Assembly: GCF_000797465.1 (NCBI RefSeq)
Contig: NZ_JSWG01000001.1
Span: 339,539 to 403,538, forward strand
Source: Psychroserpens jangbogonensis
GTDB lineage: Bacteria; Bacteroidota; Bacteroidia; Flavobacteriales; Flavobacteriaceae
DNA length: 64,000 bases
Reading direction: 5' to 3'
Shown: positions 1 through 8,596 of the stretch, piece by piece
Numbering within the stretch: the first letter of the stretch is position 1
Layout: each line of letters begins with the position of its first letter
Made by a program: the position numbers and the translations under genes
The notes under the pieces: model-generated
Told to the model about the DNA's origin: nothing
Seen by the model: only the letters and a program-made list of their open reading frames with translations
Database searches by the model: none

Positions 1-95
1 TTGTCTGTTGGTGCATCTGTAAAGAAGGAATCTTCAGATTTGAGATGTGTGCTTTCGGTTCTTAAATCGCCTAAATACGTTACTTTCGAGGTCAT
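1..95 (-). CDS. OsmC family protein, N-terminal fragment (runs off the window)
   Basis: The reverse strand reads from ATG at 95 off the left edge, giving about 31 residues that begin MTSKVTYLGDLRTESTHL and end in FFTDAPTD. This matches the opening beta-hairpin of OsmC/Ohr-type peroxidases as I know them from flavobacteria; that family reduces organic peroxides with a cysteine pair. The catalytic cysteines lie outside the window, so activity cannot be judged. The ATG overlaps the stop codon of the upstream LysM gene (shared ATGA), so the two are probably translationally coupled. Confidence 0.6.
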   Translation of the reverse strand, partial: MTSKVTYLGDLRTESTHLKSEDSFFTDAPTD

Positions 96-1999
96 AGTTT
101 TGCTTCAACAATAGTTAAGTTATCATACTTTACGATGTAAACTGCTTCGTTGTAATAACCACCAAACATCTTTTTTGAGTATCTGAATTTGTTCTCGACA
201 TACTCAGTTTCAATTTCGCTTGACGAGGCTTTGTATAAATCATCTTCCGAAGCCAAACGCAATAACAAGTCTAAGGTTAAATCGAAACCACGAACTGCAT
301 ATTTATTAGGACTTACATTGTAGGTATTCATGTATTTTTTAACAAAGCTATTTCTCGATGCCACAGCAATCGTTTTATTTACTGAAGGATAATGAAATTT
401 CAAATTAGACAAATGGTAGTTAGAAATCTCTTTACCTTCAAAAGCTTTATTTTTATTAGTCGTCATTAAAATGATTTCCTGATCATCCAAATTTAAACCA
501 TTAATCATACTAATCACATTTGAAGCAAAACCTTCATTATCGGTTTCTAAAAACACAATGTTTGTTCCTGGCTTAAACACATTTTCTAAATCAGTTTGGT
601 AAATAAAATAAGCTTCACGTCCTTTTTTATTCTTTCTAGACAAAATTTGTTTCGCTGAAGGAAATTCAGCTTTCAACCTATCACTTATAGTTTTGTTTTT
701 CGAATCTGAAATGATCACCATATGCTTAGGCAGAGAATCACTCTTTACAAAATTAATAATCGATTGCTCTAACAATTCACTTGTTGGAACGGTTTGAAAC
801 ACATTATCATATAAGTTTGTCGGCATTGTTAAAGGTGACACTACAGGCACATTATCACGTTTCAGTTTTGATGCCACGCGATCCAAATTACCAGGCATTA
901 GTGGACCAATAACGGCATCATACTCTGAAAAATCGTTAGCTTCTAATATCTTAGTAATTTCTGAAATCTGATTTCTAGTATCAATTACTTTCAGGTTCGT
1001 AGAAATCCCTAATTGTTTTGCCGAATCTAAAGCCATCAATACACCTGCATGAAAATCTAAGGACACAGATAATAAGCCATTTGTACGAATCATCTTTTTA
1101 GCTTCTTGAACAGAATCGACATCTACCTTATTTAAGCTAAAAGGCAACATTAATGCGATGCGCTTAGAACTTAAGTTTTTTAGATTTGCAGATAAGTTTG
1201 TACTCTCAACATCTCTAACATCGTTAGCTGTTTCAATATTTCCAGGCACTTTTAAAACCATTCCTAGTTTCAAACCACCTTCTTTAAGTTCAGGGTTTAA
1301 GGCTTCTAATCCTTCTTGAGTTACACCTAATTTACGATTTAAAGCCATGAAACCTTCACTCTTTAAAACCGTATAATAATTGAATTCTTCTTCGACAGTT
1401 TTCTCTTCGTTATTGCTAATATTTGGCACGTTAAGTTCGTCACCTGGTTGCAATACGTCATTCATATTCGGATTTAAAGCTTCCAAGTCTGGAACTGTAA
1501 TTCCGAATTTATAAGCCACTCTCCATTTGCCTTCTTTAGGGGCAACAACATACTTTTTTATCGTATTGTTTAAGCTTACTTTATTGACAATAGTCTTATA
1601 ACGAGGAATCTTAAGTCTGTCGCCTTTTCTCAAATTCTTTGAATAGAGCGTTGTATTGTATTTCTTGATATCCTCAACTTCAATAGCATATTTTTGAGAA
1701 ATACTGAATAGCGTTTCCTTACGTCTCACTTTATGCGTTTTGTATCCAATAAGTTCTTTTGTTTCTGTTGGAATGTCTTCGTTTTTTACTCGTGACGATG
1801 GAATAATCAAAACCATATCTGGCTCTAATCCTTTTTTCGCATCAGGATTTAGAGCAAAAATATCAAAAGGTGTCACCAAATATTGCTTCGCTATTTCTTC
1901 AATAGTTTCGCCTTTTAGGACTTTGTGCGTTTTGTAATCTTGAGCCATTGCAGTAAAACTGCAAAACAAAATAACAATGATGATTAAGAGTTTTTTCAT
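92..1999 (-). CDS. LysM-repeat protein with periplasmic binding-protein-like domain
   Basis: A 635-residue exported protein. A signal peptide (residues 1-20, ending AMAQ) is followed by four LysM repeats at about 22-67, 86-131, 150-191 and 209-251. Each repeat has the K-G-E/K-T...A-L-N-P...G...L-x-I/V-P pattern. Residues from about 279 to the end form an alpha/beta domain resembling type 1 periplasmic amino-acid binding proteins (IALMLPFSL start, YDAVIGPL, PVVSPLT). LysM domains bind peptidoglycan, so it probably sits on the periplasmic face of the wall. Ligand and role are unknown. It lies 68 bp downstream of guaA on the same strand and overlaps the osmC-like gene by 4 nt. This fusion is common in flavobacteria. 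Confidence 0.85.
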   Translation of the reverse strand: MKKLLIIIVILFCSFTAMAQDYKTHKVLKGETIEEIAKQYLVTPFDIFALNPDAKKGLEPDMVLIIPSSRVKNEDIPTETKELIGYKTHKVRRKETLFSISQKYAIEVEDIKKYNTTLYSKNLRKGDRLKIPRYKTIVNKVSLNNTIKKYVVAPKEGKWRVAYKFGITVPDLEALNPNMNDVLQPGDELNVPNISNNEEKTVEEEFNYYTVLKSEGFMALNRKLGVTQEGLEALNPELKEGGLKLGMVLKVPGNIETANDVRDVESTNLSANLKNLSSKRIALMLPFSLNKVDVDSVQEAKKMIRTNGLLSVSLDFHAGVLMALDSAKQLGISTNLKVIDTRNQISEITKILEANDFSEYDAVIGPLMPGNLDRVASKLKRDNVPVVSPLTMPTNLYDNVFQTVPTSELLEQSIINFVKSDSLPKHMVIISDSKNKTISDRLKAEFPSAKQILSRKNKKGREAYFIYQTDLENVFKPGTNIVFLETDNEGFASNVISMINGLNLDDQEIILMTTNKNKAFEGKEISNYHLSNLKFHYPSVNKTIAVASRNSFVKKYMNTYNVSPNKYAVRGFDLTLDLLLRLASEDDLYKASSSEIETEYVENKFRYSKKMFGGYYNEAVYIVKYDNLTIVEAKL

Positions 2000-2067
2000 T
2001 CAAAAAAAATATTTTATGTACCGAATGCTTTTACTTTTGAAACAAATTCCGTCCATAAGTCACAAAT

Positions 2068-3603
2068 TTATTCCCATTCAATAGTTGCTGGTGGTTTTGA
2101 ACTAATATCGTATACTACTCTATTAACGCCTTTCACCTTATTTATTATCTCGTTAGAGGTTTTTTGTAAAAATTCATATGGAAGATTTACCCAATCTGCT
2201 GTCATTCCGTCTGTACTTTCAACAGCCCTTAAAGCGACACATTTTTCGTAGGTTCTCTCATCTCCCATTACTCCTACACTATTCACAGGCAATAACATTG
2301 CTCCTGCTTGCCAAACTTTATCGTATAAATTCCAAGATCTCAAGTTATTAATAAAAACAGCATCTACCTCTTGTAATATACGTACTTTCTCTGAAGTTAT
2401 ATCTCCAAGAATTCGAATTGCTAGTCCTGGACCAGGAAATGGATGACGACCTAATAATTGTGAATCCATATTCATAGATGCACCAACACGTCTCACCTCA
2501 TCTTTAAATAAAGCTTTTAGTGGTTCAACTATTTTAAGTTTCATAAAGTCAGGTAATCCTCCAACATTATGATGACTTTTTATTGTTGCACTTGGACCTC
2601 CTGTTGCCGAAACACTTTCGATAATATCTGGATAAATGGTTCCTTGTGCTAACCATTTCACATCTTGTATACGATGTGCTTCATCATCAAAAACTTCAAT
2701 GAACACACGACCTATCGCTTTTCGTTTTTCTTCAGGATCGCTCTTACCAGCCAAAGCATCCAAAAAGCGTGCCGAAGCATCAACACCTTTTACATTGAAT
2801 CCCATTCCTTTGTATTGATGTAATACATCTTCGAATTCATTTTTACGCAGTAATCCGTTATTTACAAAAATGCAATATAAGTTTTCACCTATGGCTTTAT
2901 GCAATAACATAGCAGCTACTGAAGAATCTACTCCTCCTGATAAACCTAAAACTACTTTATCATTTCCTATTTGTGCTTTAAGTGCATCAACAGATTCTTC
3001 AACAAACGATTGAGGCGTCCAATCTTGCTCAACTTTAGCAATTTTAATTAAGAAATTACTTAATAATTGGTGACCATCAGTTGTATGATATACTTCTGGA
3101 TGAAATTGTATTGCGTATGTATCTTCTCCTTCAATTTTATAAGCTGCATTTTCTACATCACTAGTGCTTGCTAATAAAACGCCTCCAGTTGGTAATTGTT
3201 TTATTGTATCACTATGGCTCATCCAAACTTGGCTGCCTTCGTGGATATTCTCAAAGAAATCTTCATTAGGTTTTACAAAACCTAAATTGGCTCTTCCATA
3301 TTCTCTTGTATTAGATTCTGCAACTACTCCACCTGAAAAATGTGCTAAATACTGAGCACCATAACAAACGGCAAGCATTGGTTTTTCACCACGAATACCT
3401 GCTAAATCTGGATGTAGAACGGCTTCTCCTCTTACAGAGTTAGGGCTACCAGATAGAATAACAGCTTTAAAGGTCTCAGAATCACTAGGAATCTTGTTAT
3501 ATGGATGAATTTCGCAGTAGATATTTAACTCTCTTACACGACGCGCTATTAGCTGTGTGTATTGCGAACCGAAATCTAAAATAAGGACTTTGTTGTGTTG
3601 CAT
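2068..3603 (-). CDS. guaA: GMP synthase (glutamine-hydrolysing)
   Basis: Converts XMP to GMP using ATP and glutamine, the last step of guanylate synthesis. The 511-residue protein has the expected two parts. The class I glutamine amidotransferase has its nucleophile Cys80 in VCYGAQ and partner His168/Glu170 in FHPE. The ATP-pyrophosphatase domain has its PP-loop SGGVDSS at 222-228, and the C-terminal dimerisation domain ends [10 protein letters not shown] place the start at ATG 3603 (MQHNKVLIL); an in-frame TTG two codons upstream is less likely. It is followed on the same strand by the LysM gene; pyrF lies 74 bp upstream. Confidence 0.97.
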   Translation of the reverse strand: MQHNKVLILDFGSQYTQLIARRVRELNIYCEIHPYNKIPSDSETFKAVILSGSPNSVRGEAVLHPDLAGIRGEKPMLAVCYGAQYLAHFSGGVVAESNTREYGRANLGFVKPNEDFFENIHEGSQVWMSHSDTIKQLPTGGVLLASTSDVENAAYKIEGEDTYAIQFHPEVYHTTDGHQLLSNFLIKIAKVEQDWTPQSFVEESVDALKAQIGNDKVVLGLSGGVDSSVAAMLLHKAIGENLYCIFVNNGLLRKNEFEDVLHQYKGMGFNVKGVDASARFLDALAGKSDPEEKRKAIGRVFIEVFDDEAHRIQDVKWLAQGTIYPDIIESVSATGGPSATIKSHHNVGGLPDFMKLKIVEPLKALFKDEVRRVGASMNMDSQLLGRHPFPGPGLAIRILGDITSEKVRILQEVDAVFINNLRSWNLYDKVWQAGAMLLPVNSVGVMGDERTYEKCVALRAVESTDGMTADWVNLPYEFLQKTSNEIINKVKGVNRVVYDISSKPPATIEWE

Positions 3604-3676
3604 GTGCAAAAGTAATAATTGATTTTAGAATGGCTATTTAAGAATTGTGATTTTTTGAACAACTTATGAATAATTA

Positions 3677-4489
3677 TCATTTCAATTCTTGAGCCATATC
3701 TTTCTGTAAAGCTTCCGCTTTTTGAGCTGCAGCTTGAGCATAATCCTTTCCATCGGAAGCATAAATAATTCCTCTAGACGAATTGACTAATAAACCAACA
3801 TTTGGTGTCATTCCGTATTTACAAACGTCTTGTAAGTTTCCGCCTTGAGCTCCAACTCCAGGAACTAATAGAAATGCTTCTGGAATTATTTTTCTAATGT
3901 CAGCAAAATATTCCGCTTTAGTAGCGCCTACTACATACATTAAGTTTTCTGAATTCTTCCAATTTTTAGAAGTTTCTAAAACGTGTTTATACAATTCTTC
4001 ACCTTGAATGTCTTTGGTTTGAAAATCGAAAGCTCCAGCATTAGACGTTAATGCTAATAAAATGGTATGCTTGTCTTTGACTTCTAGAAACGGTTCAACA
4101 GAATCTTTTCCCATATAAGGCGCAACAGTCACACTATCAAAAGCTAAATCTTCAAGAAAGGCTTTGGCGTACATACGACTCGTATTACCAATATCACCAC
4201 GTTTCGCATCTGCAATCGTAAAGATTTCTGGATGTTTCACATTAAGATACATAATGGTTTTCTCTAAGGCTTTCCAGCCTTTTAATCCGTAAGCTTCATA
4301 AAACGCTGTGTTGGGTTTATAAGCCACACACAAATGATGTGTTGCATCGATTATGGCTTTATTAAAAGCGAAGATAGGATCTTCTTCATCCAATAAATGC
4401 TTCGGAATTTTATTGAGGTCGACATCCAATCCTATACAAAGAAAGGATTTCTTTTTTTGAATTTGTTCGGTGAGTTGTTGTGTTGTCAT
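3677..4489 (-). CDS. pyrF: Orotidine 5'-phosphate decarboxylase
   Basis: Decarboxylates OMP to UMP, the last step of de novo pyrimidine synthesis. At 270 residues it belongs to the longer OMPDC subgroup (type 2) usual in Bacteroidota. The catalytic Asp-Lys-Asp signature is [14 protein letters not shown], with Asp94 and Lys96. The N-terminal [11 protein letters not shown] and the C-terminal PGVGAQGG phosphate-binding loop are also visible. A factor-independent terminator separates it from prfA upstream, so it probably has its own promoter. It precedes guaA, placing two nucleotide-synthesis genes side by side. Confidence 0.96.
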   Translation of the reverse strand: MTTQQLTEQIQKKKSFLCIGLDVDLNKIPKHLLDEEDPIFAFNKAIIDATHHLCVAYKPNTAFYEAYGLKGWKALEKTIMYLNVKHPEIFTIADAKRGDIGNTSRMYAKAFLEDLAFDSVTVAPYMGKDSVEPFLEVKDKHTILLALTSNAGAFDFQTKDIQGEELYKHVLETSKNWKNSENLMYVVGATKAEYFADIRKIIPEAFLLVPGVGAQGGNLQDVCKYGMTPNVGLLVNSSRGIIYASDGKDYAQAAAQKAEALQKDMAQELK

Positions 4490-4494
4490 GATAT

Positions 4495-4518
4495 AAAAAA
4501 AGCCTCAAAAAGAGGCTT
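4495..4518 (-). terminator. Terminator of prfA
   Basis: On the minus strand, AAGCCTC and GAGGCTT flank a five-base loop and are followed by a run of six T residues. It lies between the prfA stop (4523) and the pyrF start (4489). Confidence 0.85.
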
Positions 4519-4522
4519 AGTA

Positions 4523-5599
4523 TTAAATATGTTCGTCGCTTGCTTTTAGTTTTTCCGTGTTTTCAGCAAGTTGTAATTCGTCAATTATTTTTTGAATATC
4601 TCCATTTACGATATTTGATAAATCGTATAATGTCAAACCAATTCTGTGATCAGTAACACGACCTTGAGAATAGTTATATGTTCTAATCTTAGCACTTCTA
4701 TCTCCTGAACTCACCATGCTACCTCTCTTTTCAGCATCTGCCGCATTCTTTTTAGCCAATTCCATTTCATATAAACGAGAACGCAATACTTTAAATGCTT
4801 TCTCTTTATTCTTATGTTGAGATTTTTGATCTTGACATTGAGCAACCAATCCTGTTGGCTCATGCGTTAAACGCACTGCAGAATACGTCGTGTTTACCGA
4901 CTGACCTCCTGGACCTGAAGAACAGAAAAAGTCAACTCTTACGTCTTTAGGATTAATTTCTACATCAAACTCTTCCGCTTCTGGAAATACCATACAGGTT
5001 GCAGCACTTGTATGCACACGACCTTGAGTTTCAGTTTGTGGCACACGTTGTACACGATGCACACCAGCTTCAAACTTTAAGGTTCCATAGACATCATCAC
5101 CATTAACTTCAAACTGAATTTCTTTAAATCCACCATTAGTTCCTTCACTGTAATCTACCACATCAACTTTCCAGCCTCTGCCTTCACAATATTTCGTATA
5201 CATTCTGAATAAATCACCTGCAAAAATACTTGCTTCATCACCACCTGTTCCAGCACGTAATTCAACAACAGCATTTTTAGAATCTTCTGGATCTTTCGGA
5301 ATTAATAAGAATTTAATGTCGTCCTCTAGCTTCGGGATTCCTTCTTTAGCTTCATCGTATTGCATTTTAGCCATTTCAACCATTTCGGCATCACTGCCAT
5401 CTGCAATAATTTCTTCAGCTTCTTTAAGATTATCAGTAAACTCAAGATACAATTCTCGTTTGTCCATTAACAAACGTAAGTCTTTATACTCTTTATTAAG
5501 TTGAACATAGCGCTTTTGATCTGTAATAATATCAGGTTGAATGATTAAATCACTCACCTCATCAAAGCGTTGTTTTATGATCTGTAATTTCTCTAACAT
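4523..5599 (-). CDS. prfA: Peptide chain release factor 1
   Basis: Releases the finished polypeptide at UAA and UAG codons. The 358-residue length is normal. The GGQ catalytic motif is at 231-233 inside [20 protein letters not shown]. The codon-recognition tripeptide is P-Q-T (187-189, in [15 protein letters not shown]), which fits the PxT pattern of RF1 and not the SPF of RF2. The N-terminal helical domain is intact. It is monocistronic as far as can be seen: a terminator follows immediately and the upstream gene is divergent. Confidence 0.97.
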   Translation of the reverse strand: MLEKLQIIKQRFDEVSDLIIQPDIITDQKRYVQLNKEYKDLRLLMDKRELYLEFTDNLKEAEEIIADGSDAEMVEMAKMQYDEAKEGIPKLEDDIKFLLIPKDPEDSKNAVVELRAGTGGDEASIFAGDLFRMYTKYCEGRGWKVDVVDYSEGTNGGFKEIQFEVNGDDVYGTLKFEAGVHRVQRVPQTETQGRVHTSAATCMVFPEAEEFDVEINPKDVRVDFFCSSGPGGQSVNTTYSAVRLTHEPTGLVAQCQDQKSQHKNKEKAFKVLRSRLYEMELAKKNAADAEKRGSMVSSGDRSAKIRTYNYSQGRVTDHRIGLTLYDLSNIVNGDIQKIIDELQLAENTEKLKASDEHI

Positions 5600-5711
5600 C
5601 TATCTCTTAAAATTGTGTTTCAAAAATACAATATTTTATGGATTTTAAGTAGTTGATTAATTGTTAACAACTCAGAAAAATATTTTTTTAAGTTTTGACG
5701 TTATATGTGAT

Positions 5712-6002
5712 ATGGGAAAGCAATTTACAGCCATACTAAACTATTATAGGTCAATGGCTTTTTGGTCGTTTCTGGTCACTCTAACCATAACGGTTATAAA
5801 TCCAGAATTAATTCTAGCGCTCAGCACTAAGTTATGTTTGATTTTTGTGTTGTGGTTTACATTGAACGACAGAAAAATGCGACAACGACTTCGCTTTTAC
5901 AAAATACGAGGTGTATCTAACTTAAAATTCTTCAGTGTGATTTTTGTATTTGACAGCTTTGTAACTTGCGTATTTTTACTCCTAATCAAAGGGTTTATCT
6001 AA
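5712..6002 (+). CDS. Small membrane protein of unknown function
   Basis: A 96-residue protein starting at ATG 5712 (MGKQFTAILNYYRS). An in-frame TTG at 5661 would add 17 residues but is unlikely. Hydrophobic stretches at about 17-31, 35-48 and 73-93 suggest three membrane segments, with a basic loop (DRKMRQRLRFYKIRG) between the second and third. No family was recognised. It is convergent with purM and overlaps its stop codon by 4 nt. The ORF is clean and its base composition matches its neighbours, so I think it is real, but there is no functional clue. Confidence 0.6.
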   Translation: MGKQFTAILNYYRSMAFWSFLVTLTITVINPELILALSTKLCLIFVLWFTLNDRKMRQRLRFYKIRGVSNLKFFSVIFVFDSFVTCVFLLLIKGFI

Positions 6003-7177
6003 TACTCAAACACTCCAAATTCGCTTGTAATCGTCAATTTTTTAGATTCTGAAGCTTCTACACGACCAATAACTTGAGCATTCACATTAAACGAGTTAGA
6101 AATGGCAATGATATCTTCAGCAATTTCAGGAGACACATATAATTCCATACGATGTCCACAATTAAACACCTGATACATTTCTTTCCAATCGGTTTTAGAT
6201 TGCTCTTGAATTAATTTAAACAAAGGTGGAATTGGAAACATGTTCTCTTTTACAATATGCAAATTATCAATAAAATGAAGAATCTTGGTTTGTGCTCCTC
6301 CAGAGCAATGCACCATTCCGTGAAGGCTATCACTTGTATATTTTGAAAGTATTGCTTTTATAATTGGCGCATAAGTTCGCGTTGGTGACAATACCAATTT
6401 ACCAGCATCAATAGGTGAATCTTGAACAGCATCAGTTAATTTCGTTTGTCCAGAATACACTAAATCTTCAGGAACAGAAGCATCAAAACTTTCAGGATAC
6501 TTTTCAGCTAAATATTTATGAAACACGTCATGACGAGCAGATGTTAAGCCGTTACTTCCCATTCCTCCATTATATTCAGTTTCGTAAGTTGCTTGTCCGA
6601 AACTTTCTAATCCTACTATAACATCACCAGGTTTAATATTAGCATTATCAATTACATCACTTCGTTTCATTCGAGCAGTAACTGTAGAATCTACGATTAT
6701 AGTTCTTACTAAATCTCCAACATCTGCAGTTTCGCCTCCTGTAGAATGAATAGTAACACCAAAGGATTTTAAATCTTGGATAAGTTCTTCAGTTCCATTA
6801 ATAATAGCAGAAAGTACATCACCTGTAATTAGGTTTTTATTACGACCAATAGTAGAAGACAGCATGATATTATCTGTTGCACCAACACATAACAAATCGT
6901 CAATATTCATAATGAGTGCATCTTGCGCAATACCTTTCCAAACTGAAATATCTCCAGTTTCTTTCCAATACATGTATGCCAAAGACGATTTTGTTCCAGC
7001 ACCATCAGCGTGCATGATAAGACAGTAGTCTTCATCATTAGTTAAATAATCTGGTACAATTTTACAGAATGCCTTAGGAAATAATCCTTTATCGATATTT
7101 TTAATGGCATTGTGAACATCTTCTTTTGATGCAGAAACACCACGTTGTGCGTAGCGTTTACTTATGTCTTGACTCAT
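5999..7177 (-). CDS. purM: Phosphoribosylformylglycinamidine cyclo-ligase (AIR synthase)
   Basis: Closes the imidazole ring of FGAM to give AIR in purine synthesis, using ATP. At 392 residues it is the longer Bacteroidota form. The N-terminus RYAQRGVSASKEDVHNAI, the ATP-binding HADGAGTKSSLAY segment (PurM-type DGxGTK), the dimer region (INDLLCVGA-like NIDDLLCVGATDN) and the HSTGGETADVGD motif are all present. Start ATG at 7177. It is the only purine-ring gene here besides guaA. An outer-membrane protein gene lies 36 bp upstream on the same strand and may be cotranscribed. Confidence 0.93.
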   Translation of the reverse strand: MSQDISKRYAQRGVSASKEDVHNAIKNIDKGLFPKAFCKIVPDYLTNDEDYCLIMHADGAGTKSSLAYMYWKETGDISVWKGIAQDALIMNIDDLLCVGATDNIMLSSTIGRNKNLITGDVLSAIINGTEELIQDLKSFGVTIHSTGGETADVGDLVRTIIVDSTVTARMKRSDVIDNANIKPGDVIVGLESFGQATYETEYNGGMGSNGLTSARHDVFHKYLAEKYPESFDASVPEDLVYSGQTKLTDAVQDSPIDAGKLVLSPTRTYAPIIKAILSKYTSDSLHGMVHCSGGAQTKILHFIDNLHIVKENMFPIPPLFKLIQEQSKTDWKEMYQVFNCGHRMELYVSPEIAEDIIAISNSFNVNAQVIGRVEASESKKLTITSEFGVFEY

Positions 7178-7213
7178 AACCTAAAATTAGACCACAAAAG
7201 TAACAATTGTTAT

Positions 7214-7927
7214 CTATTTTTTAATGTAATATTCATCATTTAAAAGATTAGAATCAATTACAGTAGCTTGTTCTTTTAGTTTTTTAGATCTCATTTTTGA
7301 ACCACCAAAATAGAAATTAACACCTAAAGCCATTCTGAAATAAGTATCATCAGAATCTCCAGCTTCAAGACCATCTAACTCATCACTTAAAACATAGTTA
7401 TAGTCTGTGTAAAGTTTAATACCGATTGTATCAGATGCGATATACTCAACTCCACCTCCACCTTGAAACTTATTCGCCGTTTCTCTAAAGTGGTTAGACG
7501 CATTTAAACCAGCTCCTGCAAAAACAAAAGGCGAAAATCTATTATGAGGTAGAACGGTCAATTCAAGATTGATGTCGAATGACATAAAACCTTCATTATA
7601 AACATCGATATACGCCAAATTAAATTTATGATATCCAATATCGATTCCAAAATGCGGAGTGATATGTCTTTTGTAACCCAAATGAGTATAAATCTCAAAC
7701 ATAGGATCTACAAAATCTCCATTAATAACTGAAGTCCCAATGGCCACGTCAAATACGTTTGCGCCTCTTAAGTCATAAAATTCGGTTCTGAAATTGTCCT
7801 TAATCTTAGTTTCACTAGTCTCTTCTGAAGATGTTTCTGAAGTTGTCTCTTGAGCTAACGCCTTTAAGGGCATAAGAATTAAACATAGCAATGCTATTGT
7901 TTTAATATAAAATGGTTGTGCTATCAT
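7214..7927 (-). CDS. Outer-membrane beta-barrel protein
   Basis: A 237-residue exported protein starting at ATG 7927; an adjacent TTG just upstream is ignored. The signal peptide ends KALAQ. A short Ser/Thr/Glu-rich linker (about 28-43) follows, then amphipathic strands of alternating polarity (FDVAIGTSVINGDF, HFGIDIGYHKF, FSPFVFAGAGLNA, IGIKLYTDYNYV, FRMALGVNFYFGG) typical of an eight-stranded OmpA-like barrel. The tail after the last strand is hydrophilic and may face the periplasm. Specific function unknown. Confidence 0.75.
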   Translation of the reverse strand: MIAQPFYIKTIALLCLILMPLKALAQETTSETSSEETSETKIKDNFRTEFYDLRGANVFDVAIGTSVINGDFVDPMFEIYTHLGYKRHITPHFGIDIGYHKFNLAYIDVYNEGFMSFDINLELTVLPHNRFSPFVFAGAGLNASNHFRETANKFQGGGGVEYIASDTIGIKLYTDYNYVLSDELDGLEAGDSDDTYFRMALGVNFYFGGSKMRSKKLKEQATVIDSNLLNDEYYIKK

Positions 7928-8063
7928 CAATTTTAATATTAATTAAACATATTAATCAATAACAAAATAGAATTTAAGTTCACGATTTAGGGGAAAATCG
8001 GATTGTAATATAAAAAATTAATTATCAATAGGTTAGCTTTTTTCAAATTTCACCTATGCGCAT

Positions 8064-8105
8064 AAAAAAAAGACAAACGAAATATTTATATTCCGCTTGT
8101 CTTTC
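8064..8105 (-). terminator. Terminator after the 46-residue secreted protein gene
   Basis: Minus strand: AAAGACAAGCGGAATA pairs (one G-T) with TATTTCGTTTGTCTTT around a short loop, followed by TTTTTAT. It lies about 50 bp after the stop of the small ORF at 8158-8298, which supports that ORF being transcribed. Confidence 0.75.
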
Positions 8106-8157
8106 AAGTCGATAAATTAAATTTATCTGACTGTTTCTTTTGTAACTGATAAAGTGT

Positions 8158-8298
8158 TTACGATTCTGCCTGCAAACTTAATTCAGTCTTAACGACCTCA
8201 TCTTGTGTAAGACTCTCATTGACATCCGAAGAATCATCTTGAGAGAATAGCAGCGTAGCAAACATTAAAGCAGCTACACTAAGTAGTAACTTCTTCAT
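8158..8298 (-). CDS. Small secreted protein, unknown function (46 aa)
   Basis: ATG at 8298 opens a 46-codon frame ending TAA at 8158-8160. The first 20 residues (MKKLLLSVAALMFATLLFSQ) form a textbook signal peptide. The remaining 26 are acidic and polar (DDSSDVNESLTQDEVV, then KTELSLQAES), giving a short exported peptide. A strong terminator follows about 50 bp downstream. The start has three consecutive good signals: ATG, Lys-Lys, hydrophobic core. No family was recognised. It could be a processed peptide or a degraded remnant of a larger secreted protein, but the intact signal and terminator argue for a real gene. Confidence 0.65.
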   Translation of the reverse strand: MKKLLLSVAALMFATLLFSQDDSSDVNESLTQDEVVKTELSLQAES

Positions 8299-8596
8299 TT
8301 TTACAAAAATTGATTAATAGCATGACAAACTTAATGAATTATGTAGCTAGGTTTGAGTTGTTAACAATTTTTTCGATTAGTTGTGAAAATAAGTCGTTGA
8401 ACTACCACTTTTTTCCTACAATTAGGGTAGAAATACGTACATAATCCAATAATTTTAACATGAAAAAACCTTCAAAACAATGGTTATGCATTGTCTTAAA
8501 GGTTATTTTTAACAGTTGTTTATTCTAATTAATCAATTGATTTCCATTGAATTTGAATCAATAATACTTGCATTATTTTCGCACCAAAGCTGATTT

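Noticed and set aside
5661..5711. TTG start for the small membrane protein (113 codons)
   Set aside because: ATG 5712 gives a normal membrane protein start; the extra 17 codons add no feature.
8460..8528. 22-codon frame starting MKKPSKQWLC
   Set aside because: No terminator, promoter or signal peptide; length gives no support as a gene.
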